From positions 186,001-250,000 of the forward strand of contig NZ_JAAAMJ010000002.1 of the NCBI RefSeq assembly GCF_010500835.1: DNA of 64,000 nt, read 5' to 3'. Of the stretch, positions 16,642 through 25,127 are shown in pieces. Within the stretch, counting starts at the first letter, position 1. The number at the start of each line of letters is the position of its first letter. The position numbers and the translations under genes were made by a program. Source of the stretch: Aurantimonas aggregata (GTDB taxonomy: Bacteria; Pseudomonadota; Alphaproteobacteria; Rhizobiales; Rhizobiaceae). The notes below the pieces were generated by a model. That model ran no database searches. It was not told the DNA's origin and saw nothing but the letters and a program-made list of their open reading frames with translations.

Positions 16642-18069
16642 ATGCAGATCACCTCCCAGACCTTCAAGGCCAATTCCGTCAAGGCGCTCGCCGATGTCGA
16701 CCTGCAGCGGGCGCTCGGCAATGTCGAGCGCGGCTTCATCGACAAGCGGCAGAAGGCGGTCGACGCGCTGCCGGAGTTCGATGCGCTGCGCGACAATGCG
16801 GTGGCCATCAAGAACCACACGCTGAAGCATCTCGACCTCTATATCGAGGCCTATGTCGCCAAGGTGCAGGCCAGCGGGGGCATCGTGCATTTCGCCGAGG
16901 ATGCCGACCACGCCAACCAGATCTTCCTCGACATCGCCAGGCGCCGAAAGGCGAAGACCGTCACCAAGGGCAAGACGATGATCTCCGAGGAGATCGGGTT
17001 CAACGCCTTTTTGGAGAAGAACGGCATCGTCCCTATCGAGACCGATCTCGGCGAGTACATCATCCAGCTGCGCGGCGAGCACCCGAGCCACATCATCGCG
17101 CCCGCCGTTCACGTCAATCGCGATCAGGTGGAAGCCGATTTCCGACGAGTCCATGTCGATCTCGACCCGATGCGCAGCCTGGTCGAGCCGGAGATGCTGC
17201 TGGGCGAGGCGCGGCAGATCCTGCGCCAGAAATACGGCGAGGCCGATATCGGCGTTACCGGCGCGAACTTCCTGATCGCCGAGACCGGCTCCTCCGTCAT
17301 CGTCACCAACGAGGGCAATGGCGACCTCACCCAGCTGCTCGGCAAGTGCCACGTCGTCCTCGCCTCGATCGAGAAGCTGGTGCCGACGCTGGAGGACATG
17401 GCGCAGATCCTCAGGATCCTCGCGCGTTCGGCCACCGGCCAGGACATGAGCGTCTACACGACGCTGTCGACCGGGCCGAAGCGCCCGGAAGATCCGGACG
17501 GGCCGGACGAGTACCACGTCATCCTTATCGACAACGGCCGCTCCAACATGCTCGGCACGGAGTTCGAGGACATGCTGCGCTGCATCCGCTGCGGCGCCTG
17601 CATGAACCATTGCCCGGTCTATCACGCGGTCGGCGGCCATTCCTACGGCTGGGTCTATCCGGGCCCGATGGGCGCGGTGCTCACCCCGTCGCTGATCGGC
17701 GTCGACAAGTCCGGACACCTGCCGAACGCCTCCACCTTCTGCGGCCGTTGCGAAAGCGTCTGTCCGATGCGCATCCCGCTGCCGAAGATGATGCGGCACT
17801 GGCGCGAGAAGGAGTTCGAGAGCCATCTGCAGCCGACGACACAGCGCGCCGGGCTCGGCGTCTGGGCGTTCTTCGCCCGGCATCCGAAGCTCTACCGGGC
17901 GGCAGTCTCGATCGCCATGCCGCTGCTGAACCGCGCCGGCGGATCGAAGCGCCGCTTCGCCTCGCTGCCGCTCGCCGGCGGCTGGACCAAATGGCGCGAC
18001 CTGCCGGCACCCGAGGGCAAGACCTTCATGCAGCAATACGCCGCGCGCACGAACGGAGCCGAACATTGA
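16642..18069 (+). CDS. lutB: L-lactate utilization iron-sulfur protein LutB
   Basis: A 475-residue LutB/LldF protein. The N-terminal LUD domain includes VHFAEDADHANQIFLDIA, KGKTMISEEIGFNAFLEKNG and GANFLIAETGS. The C-terminal part has two [4Fe-4S] clusters, CIRCGACMNHCPVY and CGRCESVCPMRIPLPK. It carries electrons during lactate oxidation together with LutA and LutC. It begins 95 bp after lutA, and its stop overlaps the lutC start. Confidence 0.95.
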   Translation: MQITSQTFKANSVKALADVDLQRALGNVERGFIDKRQKAVDALPEFDALRDNAVAIKNHTLKHLDLYIEAYVAKVQASGGIVHFAEDADHANQIFLDIARRRKAKTVTKGKTMISEEIGFNAFLEKNGIVPIETDLGEYIIQLRGEHPSHIIAPAVHVNRDQVEADFRRVHVDLDPMRSLVEPEMLLGEARQILRQKYGEADIGVTGANFLIAETGSSVIVTNEGNGDLTQLLGKCHVVLASIEKLVPTLEDMAQILRILARSATGQDMSVYTTLSTGPKRPEDPDGPDEYHVILIDNGRSNMLGTEFEDMLRCIRCGACMNHCPVYHAVGGHSYGWVYPGPMGAVLTPSLIGVDKSGHLPNASTFCGRCESVCPMRIPLPKMMRHWREKEFESHLQPTTQRAGLGVWAFFARHPKLYRAAVSIAMPLLNRAGGSKRRFASLPLAGGWTKWRDLPAPEGKTFMQQYAARTNGAEH

Positions 18070-18740
18070 GCGCCTCGACACGCGACGCCATTCTCGGCCG
18101 CATCCGCCGCGCCAATGGCGGCCGGCCGCACGATCCCGAGCGCCAGCGGATCGTCGACGCGCGGCTCGCCGGCAAGGCGCCGGGCATCGTGCCCCGGCGT
18201 GGACAGCTGCCCCATGACCAGCAGGTGGCGCTGTTCATCGCCATGGCCGAGAAGGTCCAGGCGACGACGGCGCGGGTCGTGAGCTACGCCGAGCTCCCTG
18301 CGGAAGTGTCGCGCTGGCTCAGGGAGAACAATTTCCCCGCCGATCTGCGGCTCTGTGAGGATCCGCGCATCGCCGGCGCCGATTTCGACGCGACCGCGCT
18401 GACGATCCGCCGCGGTGCTAGCGACGGCAACGACCTCAACGCGCTCTCGCATGCCGAGGCGGGGATCGCCGAGACCGGCACGCTCTGCCTCGTCTCCGGA
18501 CCGGAAAACCCGACCAGCCTGAACTTCCTGCCGGAGAACCATATCGTCGTGGTCAGGGCGGCAGATATCGAGGGCGACATGGAGGCGCTGTTTCCGGCGC
18601 TGCGCCAGCGCTACGGCGAAGGCAGGATGCCGCGCTCGGTGAACTTCATCACCGGACCGTCGCGCTCCGGCGACATCGAACAGGTGCTGCTTCTCGGCGC
18701 CCACGGGCCTCGGGCGCTGCACATCGTCATCGTCGACTGA
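18066..18740 (+). CDS. lutC: L-lactate utilization protein LutC (LUD domain)
   Basis: A 224-residue LUD-domain protein completing lutABC. The family core is visible as ADFDATALTIRRG, HAEAGIAETGTLCLVSGPEN and FLPENHIVVVRAADI, followed by NFITGPSRSGDIEQVLLLGAHGP. A TTG start at 18066 is inferred because it overlaps the lutB TGA (TTGA) and gives a length typical of LutC. The longer ORF reading upstream of it lies inside lutB and is an artefact. Confidence 0.92.
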   Translation: MSASTRDAILGRIRRANGGRPHDPERQRIVDARLAGKAPGIVPRRGQLPHDQQVALFIAMAEKVQATTARVVSYAELPAEVSRWLRENNFPADLRLCEDPRIAGADFDATALTIRRGASDGNDLNALSHAEAGIAETGTLCLVSGPENPTSLNFLPENHIVVVRAADIEGDMEALFPALRQRYGEGRMPRSVNFITGPSRSGDIEQVLLLGAHGPRALHIVIVD

Positions 18741-18813
18741 CGCGGCGCGTGACGGGCCTTGACCGGCGGGGGCTGCGGTGGATTGCTGTCGCGGCCCTCA
18801 CGGAGCCGCCGCC

Positions 18814-19464
18814 ATGCCCATCGAACCCGCCACCCTCGCTGCCTTCGCGCTCGCCTCGCTGATCGTGCTGGCGATCCCCGGTCCGACGATCGTGATGGTC
18901 GTTGGCCAGGCGCTCGCGCATGGGCGGTCGGTGGCGCTGGCCAGCATTGCCGGGGTCGGGCTCGGCGACCTCCTCGCCGCCGGCCTGTCGCTGGCCGGCG
19001 TGGGCGTTCTACTGTCGGCCTCCGCCACGGCCTTCATGGCGCTGAAATGGGCCGGCGCCGCCTATCTCGTCTGGATCGGCATGCGCATGTGGCGCGCGCC
19101 CGGATCTCTCGCAGCGGATGACGACACCAGTGACATCCCGCCCGCGAAGAGGCTTTCGGCGCGGGTCTTCCGCGACGCGTTCCTGGTGACGCTTTTCAAT
19201 CCGAAGGGCATCGTCTTCTTCGTGGCCTTCGTCCCGCAATTCATCGATCCCGGCAAAGCCTATGGGCCGCAGGCCGCCGTTCTCGTCGCCGTGTTCGTCG
19301 TGCTGGGCATTCTCAACGCGCTCATTTACGTGATGATCGCCGGCCGGGCCCGCCGTCTCGTGCGCCAGAAGCGCTTCCTGCGTTCCCTGAGCAGGCTCGG
19401 CGGCACCTTCCTGATCGGCGCCGGGATCGCGGCAGCCCTTGCACGGCGTCCAGCGCTGTCCTGA
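18814..19464 (+). CDS. LysE/RhtB family amino-acid exporter
   Basis: A 216-residue inner-membrane protein with five or six hydrophobic segments. The family signature is clear: IVLAIPGPTIVMVVGQALAHGRSVALAS, ALKWAGAAYLVWIGMRMW and FLVTLFNPKGIVFFVAFVPQF (given here as partial pieces). LysE/RhtB transporters export amino acids or their analogues; the substrate cannot be told. ATG 18814 is preceded by CGGAG and starts the membrane region cleanly. Confidence 0.9.
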   Translation: MPIEPATLAAFALASLIVLAIPGPTIVMVVGQALAHGRSVALASIAGVGLGDLLAAGLSLAGVGVLLSASATAFMALKWAGAAYLVWIGMRMWRAPGSLAADDDTSDIPPAKRLSARVFRDAFLVTLFNPKGIVFFVAFVPQFIDPGKAYGPQAAVLVAVFVVLGILNALIYVMIAGRARRLVRQKRFLRSLSRLGGTFLIGAGIAAALARRPALS

Positions 19465-19483
19465 GAAGATCCATGGCCGGCAC

Positions 19484-19508
19484 GGAACGTCGGACCGCGC
19501 GTACCGTT
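19484..19508 (+). promoter_or_regulatory. EcfG-type (general stress) promoter motif
   Basis: GGAAC at 19484-19488, a 16-nt spacer and CGTT at 19505-19508 match the alphaproteobacterial EcfG/RpoE2 consensus GGAAC-N16/17-CGTT exactly. It lies 28 bp before the ATG of the small acidic protein, a workable distance for a short 5' leader. Confidence 0.7.
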
Positions 19509-19536
19509 CATTCGCCGACACACAGGAGTACCCATC

Positions 19537-19764
19537 ATGACGACGCTTCAGCAGCAGGCCACCGACAATACCGGTCCCCGAGACCGCTCGCAGGAGGGCG
19601 TCGACAAGGGCGTCGAGCGCGAGACCCCCGACACCGACAAGCGCTCGGCCGAGGATATCGAGGAAGGGCTGATGACCGACGAGGAAGAGCTCGACGAGGC
19701 GCTGGACGAGACGTTTCCGGCCTCCGATCCCGTCTCGCCAAGCCGCATAGACGGCCCAATCTGA
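19537..19764 (+). CDS. Small acidic protein, probable stress gene
   Basis: A 75-residue highly acidic protein rich in Asp, Glu and Thr, with no membrane segment. The C-terminal DEALDETFPASDPVSPSR matches small hypothetical proteins widespread in Rhizobiales. AGGAG at 19524-19528 is a good ribosome-binding site. The EcfG-type promoter motif directly upstream suggests induction by the general stress response. The biochemical role is unknown; disorder seems likely from the composition. Confidence 0.8.
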   Translation: MTTLQQQATDNTGPRDRSQEGVDKGVERETPDTDKRSAEDIEEGLMTDEEELDEALDETFPASDPVSPSRIDGPI

Positions 19765-19954
19765 ACGCGGCCCGTTGCCCGGAGTGGATTTCGGCGGCTT
19801 AGGTCCGTTTCGCAGGTTCCGACGAGACCGCCGGGACCTGCGCCGCTGTCCGGACTTCATGCACTGACGCCGCAATGTCCGCATCCGCCGCGTCCATCCC
19901 CTCGACCCGTCCGGCGAGTTCCGGCATGAGGAGATTGCAGCAGCGGGGACGACA

Positions 19955-20701
19955 ATGCCGAGCCACGACTTCAAGAGCCCCCGCCTCCATGTCGACGCAG
20001 ATCTCGTCGAGGCCGAAGCCGTTGGCGCTTCCCCCGTTCAGGCCAACTACCTTCTGAACGTCCTGCGGCTCGGCGAAGGCGACGCCGTCCTTGCCTTCAA
20101 TGGCCGCGACGGCGAATGGCGCTGCGAACTTCGCAAGCCGGCTAAGAAGAAGCTCGATCTCGTGCCGCTGGTGCGGATCCGCGACCAGACCCCGCTCCCC
20201 GACCTTCTCTACCTCTTCGCGCCGCTGAAGCACGCGCGGCTCGACTACATGGTGCAGAAGGCCGTGGAGATGGGCGCCGGGACCCTGCAGCCGGTGATGA
20301 CGCAGCACGTGCAGGCGTCGCGGATCAATATCGACCGGATGCGCGCCAACGCGATCGAGGCCGCCGAGCAGTGCGGCATCCTGTCGGTCCCGGACTGCCG
20401 CGACCCGATCGGCTTTGCCGCGCTGCTGGCGGCCTGGGACCCTGCCCGACACCTGATCTTCTGCGACGAGCGCGAGGAGGCCGAGAGCCCGATCGACACC
20501 CTGCGCGCCATGCCGCCGGGGCCCCTGGCCCTGCTGGTCGGCCCGGAAGGAGGGTTTTCCGAGGACGAGCGCGCCAAGTTGCGCGCCTTGCCCTTCGTCA
20601 CGGTGATGTCACTCGGCCCCCGGATCCTGCGCGCCGATACGGCCGCCGTCGCGGCCCTCGCCGTCCTGCAGGCTGCGGTCGGGGACTGGCGCGAGGGGTG
20701 A
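19955..20701 (+). CDS. rsmE: 16S rRNA (uracil-1498-N3)-methyltransferase
   Basis: A 248-residue SPOUT-fold RNA methyltransferase that methylates U1498 of 16S rRNA. The N-terminal PUA-like domain includes QANYLLNVLRLGEGDAVLAFNG; the C-terminal knot has LLVGPEGGFSEDE and LGPRILRADTAAVAAL, the SAM-binding residues of the family. It lies 132 bp upstream of gshA on the same strand, an arrangement that is common in Rhizobiales. Confidence 0.93.
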   Translation: MPSHDFKSPRLHVDADLVEAEAVGASPVQANYLLNVLRLGEGDAVLAFNGRDGEWRCELRKPAKKKLDLVPLVRIRDQTPLPDLLYLFAPLKHARLDYMVQKAVEMGAGTLQPVMTQHVQASRINIDRMRANAIEAAEQCGILSVPDCRDPIGFAALLAAWDPARHLIFCDEREEAESPIDTLRAMPPGPLALLVGPEGGFSEDERAKLRALPFVTVMSLGPRILRADTAAVAALAVLQAAVGDWREG

Positions 20702-20833
20702 GGCTCCGTTAGAGCCCGCACCGTCAACGGCAAAGCCTCTTGCGTTCGCACGCATCATTGGGCAACCCGTTGCGGTTCCGTCCGGGCCCTCAAGGGTGCG
20801 GCATCGGATGTCGACTGAGGGAAATGAACTGCC

Positions 20834-22207
20834 ATGGCGCGCGACACCACCGACCTGACGCCGGTCTCCTCGGTCGAGGACCTGACGGCGTATCTGAAGG
20901 CTGGCGAGAAGCCCGAAGCCGCGTTCCGGATCGGCACCGAGCACGAGAAGTTCGGCTACTACACCGAAGATCTCTCGCCCGTGCCCTACGAGGGCGAGCG
21001 CGGCATCGCGACTTTGCTCGAGCGCATGAAGGCGCTGTCCGGCTGGGAAGCCATCGTCGACGACGGCAAGATCATCGGGCTCTACGGCAGCAACGGCCAG
21101 GGCGCCATCTCGCTCGAGCCCGGCGGCCAGTTCGAGCTCTCCGGCGCGCCGCTGGAAACCATTCACGCCACCTGCCGCGAATCCAACGCGCATCTCGCCG
21201 AAGTGCGGGCCGTCGCCAAGGATCTCGGCATCGGCTTCCTCGGCATCGGCTCGTCGCCGACCTGGACGCTCGCCGAGACGCCGATCATGCCGAAATCGCG
21301 CTACGCGATCATGCGCAACTACATGCCGAAGGTCGGCACGCGCGGCCTCGACATGATGCTGCGGACCGCGACGATCCAGGTCAATCTCGACTTCGCCGAC
21401 GAAGCCGACATGCGCCGCAAGATGCAGGTCGGCATGCGCCTGCAGCCGGTGGCCTCGGCGCTGTTCGCCAACTCGCCCTTCACCGAGGGCAAGCCGAACG
21501 GTCTCGCCTCCTGGCGCTCCGACGTCTGGTCCGACGTCGACAACCAGCGTTCGGGCCTCCTGCCCTTCGTCTTAAAGCCGGACTTCACCTATCGCGACTA
21601 TGTCGAATGGGCGCTCGACGTGCCGATGTATTTCGTCACCCGCCACGGCCGCTACCACGACACCACGGACGTCACCTTCCGCCAGTTCATGGATGGCGCC
21701 CTCAAAGGCCGGATCGACGATCCCGAGCCGCAGATGGGCGACTGGACCAATCATCTGTCGACGCTGTTCCCGGACGTGCGGCTGAAGACCTTCATCGAGA
21801 TGCGCGGCGCCGATGGCGGCCCGTGGCGGCGGATCTGCGCGCTGCCGGCCTTTTGGGTCGGCCTGCTCTATGACAAGGCGACCCTCAAGGCGGTCGACGA
21901 TTTCACCAGCGACTGGACCTTCGAGGAGGTCTCGGCAATGCGCGCCGAAGTGCCGCGAAGCGGCTTCCGCACGCCGTTCCGGGACGGCACCGTCCTCGAC
22001 ATCGCCCGCGAAACCGTGCGGCTGGCGCGGCAGGGCCTCGTCGCCCGCAACCGGCGCAACGAGGAAGGCAACGACGAAAGCCATTTCCTGGCGCCGCTGG
22101 AAGAGGTCGTCGCCCGTGGCACGACGTCAGGCGAGGAGCTGGTCCGGCTCTATGAGGAACAGTGGGATCGGTCGATGGAGCGGGTCTTCAAGCACCTGAC
22201 CTACTGA
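20834..22207 (+). CDS. gshA: Glutamate-cysteine ligase (plant/proteobacterial type)
   Basis: A 457-residue GCS2-type ligase that joins glutamate and cysteine with ATP, the first step of glutathione synthesis. Family motifs are FRIGTEHEKFGY near the N-terminus, SLEPGGQFELSGAPL (metal and substrate binding), MPKVGTRGLDMMLRTATIQVNLDF in parts, and FIEMRGADGG. The start has a GGAAAT element upstream of ATG 20834. Probably co-transcribed with rsmE. Confidence 0.94.
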   Translation: MARDTTDLTPVSSVEDLTAYLKAGEKPEAAFRIGTEHEKFGYYTEDLSPVPYEGERGIATLLERMKALSGWEAIVDDGKIIGLYGSNGQGAISLEPGGQFELSGAPLETIHATCRESNAHLAEVRAVAKDLGIGFLGIGSSPTWTLAETPIMPKSRYAIMRNYMPKVGTRGLDMMLRTATIQVNLDFADEADMRRKMQVGMRLQPVASALFANSPFTEGKPNGLASWRSDVWSDVDNQRSGLLPFVLKPDFTYRDYVEWALDVPMYFVTRHGRYHDTTDVTFRQFMDGALKGRIDDPEPQMGDWTNHLSTLFPDVRLKTFIEMRGADGGPWRRICALPAFWVGLLYDKATLKAVDDFTSDWTFEEVSAMRAEVPRSGFRTPFRDGTVLDIARETVRLARQGLVARNRRNEEGNDESHFLAPLEEVVARGTTSGEELVRLYEEQWDRSMERVFKHLTY

Positions 22208-22209
22208 GG

Positions 22210-22249
22210 TCCGGCGGCGGACAGCGATCCCCGCATGTCTGCCGCCGGA
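22210..22249 (+). terminator. Terminator hairpin after gshA
   Basis: A 14-nt stem (22210-22223 with 22236-22249), closed by one G-T pair, has TCCGGCGGC paired to GCCGCCGGA plus GACA to TGTC. It is followed by AAATT and lies just after the gshA stop. Confidence 0.65.
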
Positions 22250-22361
22250 AATTGATGCGTCCGCCGCCGAATCATGCTTGGCTGGCGCCATTGGCGCACC
22301 ATGTGTTTGCGTGCGCATCGTTTGGCGGTGGCGCCAGGGCACGCTGCGGACCGAGGTCGCA

Positions 22362-23300
22362 ATGACCGATTTCTTCGACTGGCTGACTGCGGGCGACTCC
22401 GGCCTTGCTGCCTGTCGCCTGGCCGATTCGTTCAAGCTGTCGCAGCAGGAGATGCGCAAGACCGCTGACGCGCTCGCTCCCGCCTTCACGCTGGCGCTGC
22501 AGCGGGCGATGCTGGACCCGGCCGCCTGGGCCAGAATCTCGCATCATTTTCGGCCGTTCTGGAATGCCAGCGGCCAAGCCGATCCGGCGCTGGCGCAGAC
22601 GCCGGCCGCGCGCGACCTCGCCGCAGCCCTGTTCGGCTCGGGGGAACTGGCGGCCGCCGTGTCGCGGCACGTGTCGATGGCGAGCGGCGTTGCACCGGAC
22701 ACCGTCGACACGTTGATGCGCAATCTGTCGATCCTGACCATGCAGACCATGGTCCAGACGATGATCGCCAACGCGGCACGCAACCAGCCCAAAGGCCTCG
22801 CCGAAGGCAACTATTCCGCTGCGATGGCGGAGATGATGCGGCGCGGGGCGAACGCGATGGAGGCGCTTGGCCGGCCGTCGGACACGCCCGACGACCGCCA
22901 CCCCGTGCATCCCCCCGGTTCGGAATATCTCAGCAATCTGTTCGGCAATGCGCTGAAGGGCGAGATGCCGTGGCTCCCGCCGACGGGCGCGACAACCGCG
23001 GCCCAGCCGGCCGCCGAGCCCACCGCACCACCGACCGATCCGCTGGCCGCGTTCCTGCCCTTCGAGGCGATGATGGGCGGCTTCCTGCGCGGCATGACCC
23101 CGCCGGAGGCGCCGGAAGCGGCAGCTGATCCTGCCCCTGATGACGGCGTTTTGCCGTCGGCAGACGCGGACCTGTCTCGGGCGCCGGAAGACGGCGGCAA
23201 CCCCGCCGGCAGCGGAACGCAGCTGCAGGACGATTACGCCCAGCAGATGATGGCGATCTTCCGCCGCTACGGCGGCGGCGACGACCGTGAGACCGGCTGA
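22362..23300 (+). CDS. Hypothetical protein, Ala/Pro-rich C-terminus
   Basis: A 312-residue protein with no signal peptide and no strong membrane segment. The first ~100 residues are helical (FFDWLTAGDSG, ADSFKLSQQEMRKTADAL, PAFTLALQRAMLDP) and loosely resemble DUF937-type proteins. The rest is Ala- and Pro-rich and acidic, ending with QDDYAQQMMAIFRRYGGG. I do not recognise a specific family. ATG 22362 was chosen because the preceding reading is Arg/Trp-rich and not conserved in style. It ends 29 bp before the CNNM gene. Confidence 0.6.
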   Translation: MTDFFDWLTAGDSGLAACRLADSFKLSQQEMRKTADALAPAFTLALQRAMLDPAAWARISHHFRPFWNASGQADPALAQTPAARDLAAALFGSGELAAAVSRHVSMASGVAPDTVDTLMRNLSILTMQTMVQTMIANAARNQPKGLAEGNYSAAMAEMMRRGANAMEALGRPSDTPDDRHPVHPPGSEYLSNLFGNALKGEMPWLPPTGATTAAQPAAEPTAPPTDPLAAFLPFEAMMGGFLRGMTPPEAPEAAADPAPDDGVLPSADADLSRAPEDGGNPAGSGTQLQDDYAQQMMAIFRRYGGGDDRETG

Positions 23301-23329
23301 CACACGATCATTCTTCTCCCGAATCCTCT

Positions 23330-24655
23330 TTGCCGGACCCACCAGTGCCTGTCGTCGAAATTGCCATCATCCTCTTTCTCATCCTGCTCAATGGCTTCTT
23401 CGCCATGTCGGAGCTGGCGCTCGTCTCCGCGCGCCGCTCACGCCTCGAGCAGATGGCGAAGGAAGGTCGCCGCGGCGCCAAGGCGGCGCTGCGCCTGACC
23501 GAGGACCCGACCGGCTTTCTGTCGACCGTGCAGGTCGGCATCACGCTCGTCGGCATCTTCGCCGGCGCATATGGCGGGTCGGTTCTCGCCGCCCCGCTGG
23601 CGGCCGTCATGGCGGACTGGCCGCTGGTCGGCCCCTATGCCGAGACCGCTGCCTTCGTCATCGTCGTCGTGGCGATCACCTATCTGTCGCTGGTGTTCGG
23701 CGAGCTGGTGCCGAAGCGCTTCGCGCTGCGGCGGGCCGAGCAGATCGCGGCCTTTGTCGCACCGTTCATGAGCCTTCTGGCGCGATGCGGCGCGCCGCTC
23801 GTCTGGCTGCTGCGGGTCTCGACGGAAGCGGTCGCGTCGCTGCTCGGGTCGAGCGGCGACAACAGCGGAGCGGTGACCGAGGAAGACGTCCGCGCGATGA
23901 TCGCCGAAGGCACGGTCAGCGGGGTGTTCAAGCCGAAGGAACGGCAGATGCTGGAGGGGGTGATCCGCATCGCCGACCGCACCGTCCGCTCGATCATGGT
24001 GCCGCGGCCGGACGTGATCTGGGTCGATCTGAACGATCCCGCCGACATAGTCCTCGACGAAATCGTGGCAGCGGGCCATTCGCGCTTCCCGGTGATCGAC
24101 ACCCAGAGCGACGACGTCGTCGGCCTCGTCCAGACCAAGGATCTCCTGGAACAGCAGCGCCGGAACGGCCGGATCGAGCTGCGGACGGCGATGCACGACG
24201 CGCTCTACGTCCACGAGACGATGCCGATCCTGAAGCTGCTCGACCGTTTCCGCACGACCCACATCCATCTCGCCGTCGTGCTCGACGAATATGGTTCGCT
24301 GGAGGGGATCGTCACGCCGACGGATATTCTCGTCGCCATCGCGGGCACGCTGCCGGAAAGCCCCGAGGGCAACCCCTCGATGGTGCAGCGGCCGGACGGG
24401 TCATGGCTGGTCGATGCGACGATGTCGGTGGATTCGGTCGCGGCGGCACTGCCGGATTTCGGCTTTCCCGAAACCCGTGACTATCACACTGTCGCGGGCT
24501 TCGCGCTCGACCGCTTCGGAACGATCCCGGAAACCGGCGACCGGTTCGCGTGGAACGGCTGGACGGTGGAGGTCGTCGATCTGGACGGGCGCCGGATCGA
24601 CAAGCTGCTGCTGTCGCCGGCGGCCGTCGAGGAAGCGGAGGGCTCCGGCGTCTGA
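23330..24655 (+). CDS. CNNM/CorC-type hemolysin family protein
   Basis: A 441-residue membrane protein. The N-terminal DUF21 (CNNM) transmembrane domain (about 1-190) includes ILLNGFFAMSELALVSARRSRLE and LVFGELVPKRFAL. A CBS pair follows (IADRTVRSIMVPRPDV, DEIVAAGHSRFPVID, VGLVQTKDLLEQQ, LAVVLDEYGSLEGIVTPTDI), and then a CorC_HlyC C-terminal domain (ALPDFGFPETRDYHTVAGF). Such proteins act in divalent-cation (Mg2+, Co2+) homeostasis. The annotation as hemolysin is historical. Convergent with the DUF1127 gene. Confidence 0.93.
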   Translation: MPDPPVPVVEIAIILFLILLNGFFAMSELALVSARRSRLEQMAKEGRRGAKAALRLTEDPTGFLSTVQVGITLVGIFAGAYGGSVLAAPLAAVMADWPLVGPYAETAAFVIVVVAITYLSLVFGELVPKRFALRRAEQIAAFVAPFMSLLARCGAPLVWLLRVSTEAVASLLGSSGDNSGAVTEEDVRAMIAEGTVSGVFKPKERQMLEGVIRIADRTVRSIMVPRPDVIWVDLNDPADIVLDEIVAAGHSRFPVIDTQSDDVVGLVQTKDLLEQQRRNGRIELRTAMHDALYVHETMPILKLLDRFRTTHIHLAVVLDEYGSLEGIVTPTDILVAIAGTLPESPEGNPSMVQRPDGSWLVDATMSVDSVAAALPDFGFPETRDYHTVAGFALDRFGTIPETGDRFAWNGWTVEVVDLDGRRIDKLLLSPAAVEEAEGSGV

Positions 24656-24680
24656 GACGTCGAAGCCCCGATCCGATGCA

Positions 24681-24953
24681 TCAGTCGCCGAGGCCACGCC
24701 GGCGCCGTGCCGCGGTCATCGCCAGCCGGTAGGTCGGGTCCTCGTGCCAGTCGGCGTGCAGCGCCTCGCTCACGTCGTCGCGGCGGATGCCGAGATCCGT
24801 CAGGAGATAATCCGGCAGCTCGCTCAGTCGGCGCGCCGCGCGGCGATTGCCCATCGTCCTGACGATCGCGCCGGCTGCGCCGAATACCGTCTTCCCCGCC
24901 TGACGAATCGTGGCAGCGGGTGCATCCCAGAGGGGCTTGTGGAGGATGGTCAT
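24681..24953 (-). CDS. DUF1127 small protein
   Basis: A 90-residue protein with the DUF1127 signature RRAARRLSELPDYLLTDLGIRRDDV at its core. DUF1127 proteins are Arg-rich small proteins that in Brucella and Agrobacterium are controlled by a VtlR-type LysR regulator and affect growth and RNA or phosphate metabolism. AAAAAGGAGATC precedes ATG 24953, a strong ribosome-binding site. It is divergent from a VtlR-like LysR gene, supporting that link by position. Confidence 0.85.
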   Translation of the reverse strand: MTILHKPLWDAPAATIRQAGKTVFGAAGAIVRTMGNRRAARRLSELPDYLLTDLGIRRDDVSEALHADWHEDPTYRLAMTAARRRRGLGD

Positions 24954-25095
24954 GGCCTGATCTCCTTTTTGGCAGCCATGTGAAAGTCGGAAAAAGCGGG
25001 GGCGGCGACGCCACGCCTTGCGACGTGTCGACCAGTCCGACCCCCAAGTTGTTCCTGACAAGAATGAAGGTAGTCGGCCCCGATTGATTAGACCA

Positions 25096-25107
25096 ACGAA
25101 TGTTCGT
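25096..25107. promoter_or_regulatory. Inverted repeat in the DUF1127/lysR intergenic region
   Basis: ACGAA-TG-TTCGT is a perfect 5-bp inverted repeat in an A+T-rich stretch between the two divergent genes, just before the LysR gene start. LysR regulators usually bind short inverted repeats in such regions, so this is a candidate operator. The evidence is positional. Confidence 0.35.
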
Positions 25108-25127
25108 AATATGAAGCATCATTCTCA

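Noticed and set aside
16518-18065. Long N-terminal extension of the lutC frame
   Set aside because: It overlaps all of lutB in another frame and lacks any conserved motif.
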